Shown: positions 1 to 9,456 of the stretch, piece by piece
Position numbering within the stretch: position 1 is the first letter of the stretch
How the letters are laid out: every line of letters begins with the position of its first letter
From: Saccharothrix coeruleofusca
Lineage (GTDB): Bacteria; Actinomycetota; Actinomycetes; Mycobacteriales; Pseudonocardiaceae
Direction of reading: 5' to 3'
Assembly (NCBI RefSeq): GCF_014648515.1
Contig: NZ_BMRG01000004.1
Coordinates: 564,307-628,306 of the forward strand
DNA length: 64,000 nt
Made by a program: the position numbers and the translations under genes
Notes under the pieces: model-generated
Databases searched by the model: none
Told to the model about the DNA's origin: nothing
Seen by the model: only the letters and a program-made list of their open reading frames with translations

Positions 1-765
1 GCGCGCCCGCAGCATCTCCGCCAGCAGCGGGGCCAGCGGGCCCGCGCGTCGCGCGGGCGGGACCTCGCCTCGCCGGACGCGCTCCAGCACCTCGTGCGGC
101 TCACCGCCGCCGAACGGCGGCGTACCCTCGACCGCGGCGTACAGGGTGGCGCCGAGCGAGAAGACGTCCGAGGCCCGACTGGCCGGGTAGCCGTTCGCGA
201 CCTCGGGCGAGGCGTAGGCGGGGGTGCCGCTGACCCTGCCGTCGTCGGTGCGGGTCACCTCCCGCCAGATGGAGATGCCGAAGTCGGTGAGTTTGGCCAG
301 GTCGTCGTCGGTGACCAGGATGTTGCCCGGCTTCACGTCCCGGTGCACGATGTCGCGAGCGTGCACCGCGGCCAGCGCGCCCGCGATCTGCACGCCGATC
401 CGCGCCACCCGCTCCACCGGCAGCGGCCCGTCCTGCGCCAGCACCACGTCCAGGCTCCGCGCGGGCAGGTACTCCATCACCAGCCAGCAGCCGTCGGCGT
501 CGACGGTGTCGAAGACCGCGACCGCGTTGGGGTGGTGCACCTGCGCGGCGGTCTGGGCCTCGCGGTGGAACCGCGCCCGGTCGGCTTGGTCGGCCGCCGC
601 GTGCGGACGCTTGAGCGCCACCCTCCGCTTCAGCTTCCGGTCGAACGCGGTCCACACCACGCCGCCGGACCCGGAGCCGCGGGCGTCCTCCAGCTCGTAG
701 CGGCCGTCAACGACATCGCCCGTACGCACGGAAAGCAGCGTATGGACTACGCTCGGTGGCGTCAC
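1..765 (-). CDS. Serine/threonine protein kinase, N-terminal part (cut by left window edge)
   Basis: Hanks-type cytoplasmic Ser/Thr kinase reading leftwards off the window, so only 255 codons are present. Visible in order: glycine-rich loop GSGSGGVV (about residues 30-37), VALK with the ATP-anchoring lysine near residue 52, catalytic loop HRDVKPGN, magnesium-binding TDFG, and an activation-segment end TPAYASPE. All catalytic residues seen are intact. The GTG start at 765 is preceded by GGAG six bases upstream. It lies 15 bases downstream of the FHA-domain gene on the same strand, so the two are almost certainly co-transcribed; FHA domains bind phosphothreonine, so the FHA protein is a likely substrate or adaptor (inference). 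Any transmembrane or sensor part lies outside the window. Confidence 0.9.
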   Translation of the reverse strand, partial: MTPPSVVHTLLSVRTGDVVDGRYELEDARGSGSGGVVWTAFDRKLKRRVALKRPHAAADQADRARFHREAQTAAQVHHPNAVAVFDTVDADGCWLVMEYLPARSLDVVLAQDGPLPVERVARIGVQIAGALAAVHARDIVHRDVKPGNILVTDDDLAKLTDFGISIWREVTRTDDGRVSGTPAYASPEVANGYPASRASDVFSLGATLYAAVEGTPPFGGGEPHEVLERVRRGEVPPARRAGPLAPLLAEMLRAR

Positions 766-780
766 GGCGTTCTCCGGAAT

Positions 781-1536
781 TCAGCACAACGGGTCAAGGG
801 CAGCCAGGTCCGTGGGCACGAGGGTGGTGGACAGCACCAGCTCACGCAGCAGGTTGTCGTTGAGCGCGTTGCCGACGGGTTCGCCGACCTCCTCGCGGAG
901 CAGACCGGGCACGCCGCCTGCCGACAACCGGGCGCGCACGTCGGCGATCATGTGCTCGACCCGCTTGACGCTCCAGGTGGCATCCGGTTGCAGCTCCGCC
1001 AGCACCTGCGCGGTCTGCTGGCGGGACACCGGCTGGGGGTTGGCCTCGTGCATCAGGTAGCGCTGCCCCAGCACGATGAGCATCAGTCGCTCGTCGGGGG
1101 TGAGCCGCCACCGCGTCGGCGGTTGGGTCACCCAGTCGTGCTGGGCGCGCGGCGCCGCGTCCCGGTCGTCGGCGACGTAGAGCTCCAGCAGGTGCTCGCG
1201 GTCGCGGGAGCCGCGCACGAACAGCGGCGTGTAGCCCCTGGGCAGCGGCACGGCGTCCTCACCGCGGAACAGCCACCGGGTCCTGGGCAGCCGGATCGGC
1301 AGCTGCCCGGTGTTGGTGACCCACCAGTGGCCGCCGCGGCGGGTGAGCAGGCCGTGCTGGCGGCTGACCCTCGGGTCGGTCTCGCCGACGCACAGGTCGA
1401 CGTTCGGGCGGTTGCGCCCGAACCGGACCGTGCGCCCCTCGACCGGGTCGACGTGGAGACGGCCGGTCAGCGCACTGGCGACGATGGCTCCGGGCGCGGT
1501 GCGGGGCACGCCGCGAGCCAGGCTCTCGTGGTTCAT
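781..1536 (-). CDS. FHA domain-containing protein
   Basis: 251-aa soluble protein with an N-terminal forkhead-associated domain (about residues 20-75). The diagnostic FHA pattern is visible: VRFGRN, then DPRVSRQHG and VTNTG, i.e. the conserved G-R, S-x-x-H and N of the phosphothreonine pocket. The remaining 170 residues look helical and I do not recognise a domain there. The ATG at 1536 is chosen because AAGGAG sits 4-5 bases upstream; upstream in-frame codons lack a Shine-Dalgarno. It is the first gene of an operon with the Ser/Thr kinase whose start lies 15 bases after this stop. Probable role: phospho-dependent adaptor or regulator in that kinase's pathway (inference from context). Confidence 0.85.
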   Translation of the reverse strand: MNHESLARGVPRTAPGAIVASALTGRLHVDPVEGRTVRFGRNRPNVDLCVGETDPRVSRQHGLLTRRGGHWWVTNTGQLPIRLPRTRWLFRGEDAVPLPRGYTPLFVRGSRDREHLLELYVADDRDAAPRAQHDWVTQPPTRWRLTPDERLMLIVLGQRYLMHEANPQPVSRQQTAQVLAELQPDATWSVKRVEHMIADVRARLSAGGVPGLLREEVGEPVGNALNDNLLRELVLSTTLVPTDLAALDPLC

Positions 1537-1643
1537 CGGTCTCCTTCGGCTCGTCGACAGTGTGACGGCGTCGTCGGGGACCCGTCCCGGAAACGCTGCG
1601 GCACGGTCGCACGCGGCGAGTCCGATCAACCGGAAGAGGGACG

Positions 1644-2807
1644 ATGAGACGCATCCTCAGCACCACCCTGGCAGGCGCGCTCGTGCTCGGATCAGCGGGC
1701 GCGGCCGACGCGGCGGCGCCGACCGCGGGCAGTCCACTGGCCGTCGTGGGCGTCAGCGCGAGCGACCACGACGGCAACGTCCCCGCCAACACCCTCGACG
1801 GTGAGCTGAGCACCCGGTGGTCCGCCGAGGGCGACGGCGTCTGGATCAGCTACGACCTCGGCTCATCCCAGGTGGTCGGGTCGGTGTCGATCGCCTGGCA
1901 CAAGGGCGACACCAGGCGGCACACCTTCGAGGTCGAGCTCTCCGCCGACGGGACGTCCTGGCGGGCGGCCGTGGCGCGCCGCAGCAGCAGCGGCACCACC
2001 ACCCGGCCGGAAACCCACGACTTCGCCGACAGCTCGGCGCGCTACCTGCGCATCGTCGGCCACGGCAACACCTCCAACGACTGGACCAGCATCACCGAGG
2101 TGTCCGTCAACGGGGCCGACGGGGGCGGCGGCGGTGGCGGCGGGGACTGCCGGTACCCCGCTGACGTGCTGGACCTGACCAACTGGTACATCGGGCTGCC
2201 CATCGGCGAGGAGGAGGACCCGACCAACGTCGAGCAGCCCGAGCTGGCCACCTTCTCGATCGACCCGTGGTTCCGCACCACCCCGGAGTGCGACGGGGTG
2301 CGCTTCCGCGCCGCGGTCAACGGCGTCACCACCAGCGGCTCCAGCAACCCGCGCTCGGAGCTGCGCGAGATGAACGGGTCGAGCAAGGCGGCCTGGTCGT
2401 CCACCTCGGGCACGCACACGATGGTGATCGAGCAGGCCATCACCGCGCTGCCGCAGGACAAGCCGCACGTGGTGGCCGGGCAGATCCACGGCGGCAGCGA
2501 CGACCTGGCGGTCTTCCGCCTGGAGGGCACCAAGCTCTACGTCACCAACGACGACGACACGCACCACAAGCTCGTGATCGACGACTACGTGCTCGGCACG
2601 AAGTTCCAGGCGAAGTTCGTGGTCAGCGACAAGAAGATCAAGGCCTACTACAACGGCGTCCTGCAGACCACGATCTCCAGGAGCTTCAGCGGCGCCTACT
2701 TCAAAGCGGGCGCCTACACCCAGGCCAACTGCTCCAACTCCTCGCCCTGCGACGAGGGCAACTACGGGGAGGTGGAGATCTACGACTTGAAGGTGACCCA
2801 CAACTAG
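1644..2807 (+). CDS. Secreted alginate lyase, family PL7, with F5/8 type C (discoidin) module
   Basis: 387-aa exported polysaccharide lyase. Order: signal peptide (basic start, LAGALVLGSAG core, cleavage near ADA-AA, about residues 1-25); a discoidin-like galactose-binding module (about 28-155, with NTLDGELSTRWSAEG and YDLGSSQVVGSVSIAW); a glycine-only hinge (about 157-166); and a PL7 alginate-lyase domain. The three PL7 signature blocks are visible: RSELREM, QIHGG and YFKAGAYTQ, holding the expected catalytic Arg, His and Tyr. It should cleave alginate-type uronic acid polymers by beta-elimination outside the cell. The ATG follows AGAGGGACG. The next gene encodes a secreted beta-helix protein in the same direction, so the two may serve extracellular polysaccharide breakdown together (inference). 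Confidence 0.9.
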   Translation: MRRILSTTLAGALVLGSAGAADAAAPTAGSPLAVVGVSASDHDGNVPANTLDGELSTRWSAEGDGVWISYDLGSSQVVGSVSIAWHKGDTRRHTFEVELSADGTSWRAAVARRSSSGTTTRPETHDFADSSARYLRIVGHGNTSNDWTSITEVSVNGADGGGGGGGGDCRYPADVLDLTNWYIGLPIGEEEDPTNVEQPELATFSIDPWFRTTPECDGVRFRAAVNGVTTSGSSNPRSELREMNGSSKAAWSSTSGTHTMVIEQAITALPQDKPHVVAGQIHGGSDDLAVFRLEGTKLYVTNDDDTHHKLVIDDYVLGTKFQAKFVVSDKKIKAYYNGVLQTTISRSFSGAYFKAGAYTQANCSNSSPCDEGNYGEVEIYDLKVTHN

Positions 2808-2933
2808 CCACCCGCGAGCACTACCCGAGGCCCGCCACGAGGCCGGTGACCACCGCCATTCCCACGGCGATCCCAGATTCTCCCCATCCGACTGCGCCAG
2901 GCTCGCCGGACCGACGGCGGAAAGGGTGTGCGC

Positions 2934-4031
2934 ATGATCAAGGGTGATCCGGTGAAGCTGCTGCTCGTAGCGGTGATCGGCGCGGGGGTCCTGGTGAGCG
3001 GGCAGGCGCGGGCAGACACGCGGACCGACGTGCTGTGCCAGAACAACACCGGCGACGACGAGCGGATCAACGCCGCCGTCGCCGCCAGCGCCCCCGGCGA
3101 CGAGCTGGTGCTCAACGGGACGTGCCTGATCAACGGCACGGTCCGGCTGGTGGGCGAGCGCACCTACCGGGGGCTCTCGCGCACCGGCACGGTCATCCGG
3201 CAGGCCCCCGGCGCGAACCTGGACGCGATGCTGGCCAGCGACTCCTACCTCGACGACGTGCCGTGGACCGGGGCGCCGGTGACCATCCGGTCGCTGACGC
3301 TGGACGCCGACCGCGACAACAACCCCGCCGCGCACGACGCCCTCGTGCTGCGGTCGTGGCAGACGGTCGTGGAGGACGTGGTGGTGCGCGGGGCCACCCG
3401 GCACGGCATCCGGGTGACCAACCTGTCCGCCAACCGGGTCGCGCTGACCAACACCCAGGTCAACGGCCGCATCGTGGGCAGCCACGTCGCGGGTTCCGGG
3501 CAGCGCGGGGTGTTCGCGGAGGACGTGGCCGGGGCGGAGGGCACCGGCAACTCGGTCACCGACTGGCAGCTGCTGGACAACTGGATCGAGGACTCCGGCA
3601 CCGAGGGCATCGGGCTGGACAACGCGGCGGGGTGGCTGGTGCGCGGCAACCACGTCTACGGCGTCGGCCGGGTCGCGCTGTGGGCGGAGCGGCTCTACGG
3701 CTCGTCGATCAGCGACAACTACCTGGAGGACTTCGGCGAGGCGGGCATCCGGGTCTCGGTGCAGGGCGAGGCGGCGTCCACGATCGGCGGCAACCGGGTG
3801 TTCGACTTCGGGGGCGGCACGGGCACCTTCCTCCAGGCCCGGACCAACTACGGCACGGGCAACCTCGTGGTGACCGGCAACACCGTGCGCGGCAACGGCT
3901 CCGGCGTCGGCCTGGACTACCAGCGGGGTCCGGGCACCGCGCTGGTGGTGGCCTCGACCGGCAACCTGGTCACCGGGGTGACCACGGCACGCCAGGTGGG
4001 CGCGGGCGTCACGGTGAGCACCGGGGTCTGA
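2934..4031 (+). CDS. Secreted right-handed parallel beta-helix protein
   Basis: 365-aa protein with an N-terminal signal peptide (KLLLVAVIGAGVLVSGQARA, cleavage near residue 25) and a body made of short beta-helix repeats rich in N, G, V and T (for example NLSANRVALTNTQVNG, GIGLDNAAGWLVRGN, AGIRVSVQGEAAS). The fold is shared by pectate-lyase-like polysaccharide lyases and hydrolases; no family-specific catalytic motif is clear to me, so the substrate is unknown. ATG at 2934 is preferred over GTG at 2928 because AAAGGG lies seven bases upstream of the ATG. It follows the PL7 alginate lyase by 126 bases. Its last 115 bases overlap the 3' end of the convergent SARP gene on the other strand. Confidence 0.8.
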   Translation: MIKGDPVKLLLVAVIGAGVLVSGQARADTRTDVLCQNNTGDDERINAAVAASAPGDELVLNGTCLINGTVRLVGERTYRGLSRTGTVIRQAPGANLDAMLASDSYLDDVPWTGAPVTIRSLTLDADRDNNPAAHDALVLRSWQTVVEDVVVRGATRHGIRVTNLSANRVALTNTQVNGRIVGSHVAGSGQRGVFAEDVAGAEGTGNSVTDWQLLDNWIEDSGTEGIGLDNAAGWLVRGNHVYGVGRVALWAERLYGSSISDNYLEDFGEAGIRVSVQGEAASTIGGNRVFDFGGGTGTFLQARTNYGTGNLVVTGNTVRGNGSGVGLDYQRGPGTALVVASTGNLVTGVTTARQVGAGVTVSTGV

Positions 4032-4750
4032 AGCACGCGGCGGTGCACCGCGCGCAGCGCCTCGCCGGGGTCGGCGCCCAGCTCCTCGGCGAGGCGGCGG
4101 CGCACCCGCTGGTAGACCGCCAGCGCCTCGGCCGTGCGGCCGAGGCCGTGCAGGGCCAGCATGAGCTGGCCCGCCAAGCGCTCGTCCAGCGGGTGGGCGG
4201 CGGTGCGCGCGGTCAGCACGGCCAGCACCTCCTGATGCCTGCCCAGGCGCAGGGCGGCGTCCGTGCGGTCGGCCTCGGCGACGGACCGCTGCTGCTCCAG
4301 CGCCATCCGCACAGTGCTCAGCCACGGCGTGTCCAGGCCGGTGAACGCCTCCCCGCGCCACAGCGCGAGCGCCTCGTCGTACAGCGCGACGCGGCGCGCG
4401 TCGTCCTCGGCCCGGCGGGCCCGCGCCACCAAGCGCTCGAACCGGTGCAGGTCCACCGCGTCCGGGTCCACCACCATCCGGTAGCACCCCGGCACCCGCG
4501 CCAAGGCCACGTCAGGCACGTCGGACAGCACCTGCCGCAGCCGGTACAGGTAGCCGTACAGCGCGGCGCGCGGCTGCCGGGGCGGGGCGTCGCCCCACAC
4601 CCTGGTCACCAGCTGGTCGTAGCTCACCGGCCGGTTCGCCTCGACCGCCAGCGCGACCAGCACGCACCGTTGGCGGGCGTGCCCCAACTCCACGGCGACG
4701 CCGTCCCCGAGCGCCTCCACCGCCCCCAGCAGCCGAACTTCGAACGCCAT
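3917..4750 (-). CDS. SARP-family transcriptional regulator (winged helix + BTAD)
   Basis: 277-aa regulator of the short SARP class: an OmpR-like winged-helix DNA-binding domain (about residues 1-95, starting FEVRLLGAVEALGDG and including YDQLVTRVWGD) followed by the all-helical bacterial transcriptional activation domain (about 100-240, with DLHRFERLVARAR and PLDERLAGQLMLAL). The last 38 residues, rich in T, P and V, lie in the part that overlaps the 3' end of the beta-helix gene on the opposite strand. SARPs activate secondary-metabolism or nearby genes. The ATG follows GGGGGGAG. A run of GTTCG-type direct repeats at 4810-4844, upstream of this start, could be its own or its neighbour's operator. 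Confidence 0.85.
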   Translation of the reverse strand: MAFEVRLLGAVEALGDGVAVELGHARQRCVLVALAVEANRPVSYDQLVTRVWGDAPPRQPRAALYGYLYRLRQVLSDVPDVALARVPGCYRMVVDPDAVDLHRFERLVARARRAEDDARRVALYDEALALWRGEAFTGLDTPWLSTVRMALEQQRSVAEADRTDAALRLGRHQEVLAVLTARTAAHPLDERLAGQLMLALHGLGRTAEALAVYQRVRRRLAEELGADPGEALRAVHRRVLQTPVLTVTPAPTWRAVVTPVTRLPVEATTSAVPGPRW

Positions 4751-4809
4751 TCGCTCCCCCCTCCGCCGAACCGTGCCACTGGTATAGCCCGGCTCGGGCG
4801 CTCACCGCC

Positions 4810-4844
4810 GTTCGGAGTTGTTCGAGCATGTTCGCGCTGGTCGC
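4810..4844. promoter_or_regulatory. Phased GTTCG direct repeats between divergent SARP and HTH-trefoil genes
   Basis: GTTCG occurs at 4810, 4820 and 4830, and GTCG at 4840, i.e. with exact 10-base phasing; the heptamers read TTCGGAG, TTCGAGC, TTCGCGC. SARP regulators are known to bind direct repeats of TCGAG-like heptamers on one DNA face, usually with 11-base spacing. The position in the 150-base divergent intergenic region next to a SARP gene makes an operator plausible. Binding is inference. Confidence 0.4.
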
Positions 4845-4900
4845 AGGCGTGTCGAACAGGTATGTCGAAGCGGTGCCGCCGGTCGGTGCATGCTGTCCTG

Positions 4901-5818
4901 GTGAAGGAGCGACACGCCGAACCGCCGCTGCCCGAGGAAGTCACCAGCGCCGCCGACTACGTCGCCGCCCTCAAGCGGTTACGCGTCTGGTCCGGGTTGA
5001 CCTACCGCCAGGTGGAGGCCAAGGCCAGGGCGCGCGGGGAGGTGCTGCCCGCCAGCACGACCGCGACCATGCTCGGCAGGCGGACCCTGCCCAGGGAGCA
5101 GCTGGTGGTGGCCTTCACCAGGGCGTGCGGACTGGGCGAGGAGGACGTCGAGCGGTGGGTGGCCGCGCGCAGGCGGCTGGCGATGGACCCGGCCGAACCG
5201 GAGGACCCCCGGCCCGAGCCCGAGCCCGAGCCCGACGACCGGCCGACCGGTCGTCGGTGGCTGCGCTGGTGGCCGGTCGCCGCGGCGGTCTCGGCCGCGG
5301 CGGTCGGCGCGGTCGCCGCCTCGGCGGTGCTCACCGGGTCGGAACTGCCCGAGGACGGCTGGTACCGGCTGCGACCGGCGCACGTCGCCGATCGCGACCT
5401 GTGCCTGGGCGAGGGCCGCGAGCGCAACCAGCGGACCGACCGGCCGCTGGCGGTGCAGCGGCCGTGCCAAGGGCTCGTCCCGGACACCTACCTGGAGAGC
5501 TTGGGCTCCGGGGTGTACCTGATCAAGTGGCGCAGCGACCAGGAGGGCTGGGGCTGCCTGTCGGTGGACGACGCCTCGCTGGAGGACGAGACGCTGATCG
5601 CGCCGCGCACCTGCACCGGCGCGGCGCACGAGCGCTTCCTGCTGGAGCCGGTGGACACCCCGGTGCCGGGCGGATTCGTGCTGCGCCCGGTGCACAGCGG
5701 CAAGTGCGTCGGGGTGCTGGGCGGCCCCGCCGACGTGGACGCGGGCGCGGAGGCGACGCAGAGCTCCTGCTCGGGCAAGGCCGACCAGGAGTTCCTGCTG
5801 GAGCGCGTGGACCGGTAG
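4901..5818 (+). CDS. Membrane-anchored HTH protein with extracellular beta-trefoil (ricin-like) domain
   Basis: 305-aa single-pass protein. The cytosolic N-terminus (about residues 14-90) resembles an actinobacterial XRE-like HTH region (VAALKRLRVWSGLTYRQVEA ... VVAFTRACGLGEEDVERWVA). A Pro/Glu-rich linker (EPEDPRPEPEPEPDD) leads to one transmembrane helix (WWPVAAAVSAAAVGAVAAS, about 122-145). The outside part (about 150-305) has internal repeats with C-L motifs (RDLCLGEG, WGCLSVDD, GKCVGVLG) typical of a ricin-type beta-trefoil. The N-terminal module resembles that of the kinase fusion at 16637-18520. No clear Shine-Dalgarno precedes GTG 4901; in-frame GTG 4886 is an alternative. Function unknown; a sugar-sensing membrane regulator is a guess. 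Confidence 0.7.
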   Translation: MKERHAEPPLPEEVTSAADYVAALKRLRVWSGLTYRQVEAKARARGEVLPASTTATMLGRRTLPREQLVVAFTRACGLGEEDVERWVAARRRLAMDPAEPEDPRPEPEPEPDDRPTGRRWLRWWPVAAAVSAAAVGAVAASAVLTGSELPEDGWYRLRPAHVADRDLCLGEGRERNQRTDRPLAVQRPCQGLVPDTYLESLGSGVYLIKWRSDQEGWGCLSVDDASLEDETLIAPRTCTGAAHERFLLEPVDTPVPGGFVLRPVHSGKCVGVLGGPADVDAGAEATQSSCSGKADQEFLLERVDR

Positions 5819-5890
5819 CAGGCGCTGACCGGGCACGATCGGTCCGGCGGGCTTAGCGTGGGCGCAGGGATGAGCACCACGGAGGCTGTC

Positions 5891-6154
5891 ATGATCGGAT
5901 TCATCGTCGCGGGGCTGGTCATCGGCGCGCTGGCGCGGCTGATCAAACCGGGCAAGCAGCGGCTGGGCATCCTGTCCACCCTGCTGCTGGGGCTGGTCGG
6001 CTCGGTGATCGGGGGCACCATCGCCAACCTGCTCGGCACCGGGAACATCTTCGAGCTCAACGTGCTGGGGTTCGTCATCGCGGTGATCGCCTCGGTGCTG
6101 CTGATCGGCGTGGCCGAGGGGTTGGCGCAGAGCAGGCACCGCAGCGCCCGGTAG
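5891..6154 (+). CDS. GlsB/YeaQ/YmgE family stress-response membrane protein
   Basis: 87-aa hydrophobic protein with three predicted membrane segments. It shows the family's early GLVIGALARLIKPGKQ motif, the LLGLVGSVIGGTIAN stretch and a final FVIAVIASVLLIGVAEGL helix. Members of this transglycosylase-associated family are small inner-membrane proteins linked to stress responses; biochemical function is not established. ATG 5891 is chosen because ACGGAGG lies five bases upstream; the in-frame ATG at 5870 lacks such a site. It appears monocistronic. Confidence 0.85.
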   Translation: MIGFIVAGLVIGALARLIKPGKQRLGILSTLLLGLVGSVIGGTIANLLGTGNIFELNVLGFVIAVIASVLLIGVAEGLAQSRHRSAR

Positions 6155-6223
6155 CCCGGTCCCGCCCGGCGGTGCCTCGGTCGGGGGTACTCACCACCCG
6201 ACGGCGCGGGGGACCATGCTGCG

Positions 6224-7325
6224 ATGGCGGGGGACAAACCGGACGTGCTGAAAGTGGACGGCACCACCGCGGTCGTGCTGCGCGAGGCATACCACAAGAT
6301 CGTGGCGTTACCGCCGGGCAACCACTACGCGCTGTACGACTACGTGCGCGCGGTCGCGGCCAAGATCGTCCCGTTCGACACCTTCTGGATCGGGTTCCTG
6401 CACGGCGCCAACCGGGTGCGCTACCCGTACGGCTACGAGGGCGGCAAGTACGACGACCCGGCGTCGCACACCTACGGGCCGAACGGGCAGACCGCGTGGC
6501 TGCTCAAGCACCGGGTGACCTACCGCTACGCCTACGACAACGGCGCGGCGCTGAACGCCGGGGTGATGACGGGCGACGTCACCCGGCGCTCCGAGGACGC
6601 GATCACCGTGCCGCTGTTCCGGTCGGCCAAGGACGGCGGGCGGCGGCTGTTCGGCATGCTGGCGCTGCAGAGCTACCAACCCCGCGCGTTCGACGACAAC
6701 GCCGTGCGCGCCGTCGAGTGGCTGTCGGACCTGCTGGCCCGCGTGCTCAACCGGGACCACGAGGACCGCGACGCGCTGCGGCGGCTGCCCGCGGGTGACG
6801 GCCGGGCCTACCCGATCACCTCCGACCTGCTACCCCGGACCGCCGCCGGTCGCGTGGCGGCACGACGACCTGCGGGCCGTGGCCGAGGACACGGTCAGCC
6901 AGGCGGTGCTGGACTTCCGCGACCGGGCGCTGGTCGGCGGTGGCTGGCGGCCCGACGGCGGGGCCTGCCTGAAGACCTACTTCGTCGGGCGGTGCGTGCT
7001 GGCCTTCCCCAACGCCTACCGCAAGTGGCGGGTCGAGCAGTGGCACCGGCAGCACCTGGCCGCCGCGGAGTCGCCCGCGCTGGGCATCGCGGGGCTGTCC
7101 TCGTGCGAGCAGGACCCGGCGGACCTCGCGCTGCGGCGGCTGAGCCTGTGGCAGGGCTTCGACGACATCCCCGACGAGCGGACGAAGAAGGCGATCCTGC
7201 TGCAGGAGGCGGGCTACCGGGTGGAGGAGATCGCCAGGGCGCTGGGCGAGCCCACCGGCAACGTCATCCGCGGCGTGCCGGCTCGGCAGCGCAGGCGCGG
7301 CGGGCACGCGGGCGACCACCGCTGA
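6224..7325 (+). pseudogene. GAF-type sensor fused to sigma-70-like C-terminal region, broken by one frameshift
   Basis: The N-terminal half (6224 to about 6835) reads as a GAF-like domain (YDYVRAVAAKIVPFDTFWIG, DAITVPLFRSAKDGGRRLFG, AVRAVEWLSDLLARVLNRD). From about 6836 to 7325 the coding signal continues in the next frame: ALVGGGWRPDGGACLKTYFV, FPNAYRKWRVEQ and a terminal HTH (KAILLQEAGYRVEEIARALG), like sigma-factor-related proteins of actinomycetes. No stop separates the halves in the first frame, so this is not two coupled genes. Removing one C from the CCCC run at 6832-6835 joins them as LLPGPPPVAWRHDD. So the gene carries a 1-base insertion: true mutation, phase-variable tract or sequencing error. 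Start: ATG 6224 after GGGGGA. Confidence 0.7.
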
Positions 7326-7330
7326 CCGGG

Positions 7331-7434
7331 TGCCCGGACGCTCGGTTCAGGGTGTCTGGGCGCTCGGTTCAGGGTGTCCGGGCGCTCGGTTCAGGGTGTC
7401 CGGGCGCTCGGTTCAGGGTGTCGGGGCGCTCGGT

Positions 7435-7450
<16 letters not shown>
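7331..7450. repeat. Tandem array of a 22-bp repeat, five copies plus a partial
   Basis: Five head-to-tail 22-base units begin at 7331, 7353, 7375, 7397 and 7419, followed by an 11-base partial copy. The shared core is CGCTCGGTTCAGGG; units differ by one to three bases in the TGTCCGGG part. The array sits between convergent genes, and the stop codon of the ABC exporter (7435-7437) lies in the fifth copy. The 10-mer GAACCGAGCG from the opposite strand of this core recurs once at 19467-19476, also between convergent genes. Confidence 0.9.
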
Positions 7451-9300
<1,850 letters not shown>

Positions 9301-9456
9301 GGGGCCCCTTTCGGGAAACGGTGGGGACCCCATGCTGCCGCAGCACCCGCGCCACCGGCGATCGAATATGCGGGGCTCCCCCCGATGGTGAACCGCCTGC
9401 GTCGGCCGATCGGAGGACGACCATCCACACAGGACGGTCCGGTGACGCGTGGCGGA

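Noticed and set aside
1863-4487. Very long open frame on the minus strand across the alginate lyase and beta-helix genes
   Set aside because: Low-complexity Arg/Gly/Val/His composition typical of antisense frames in high-G+C DNA; the plus-strand proteins have signal peptides and family motifs.
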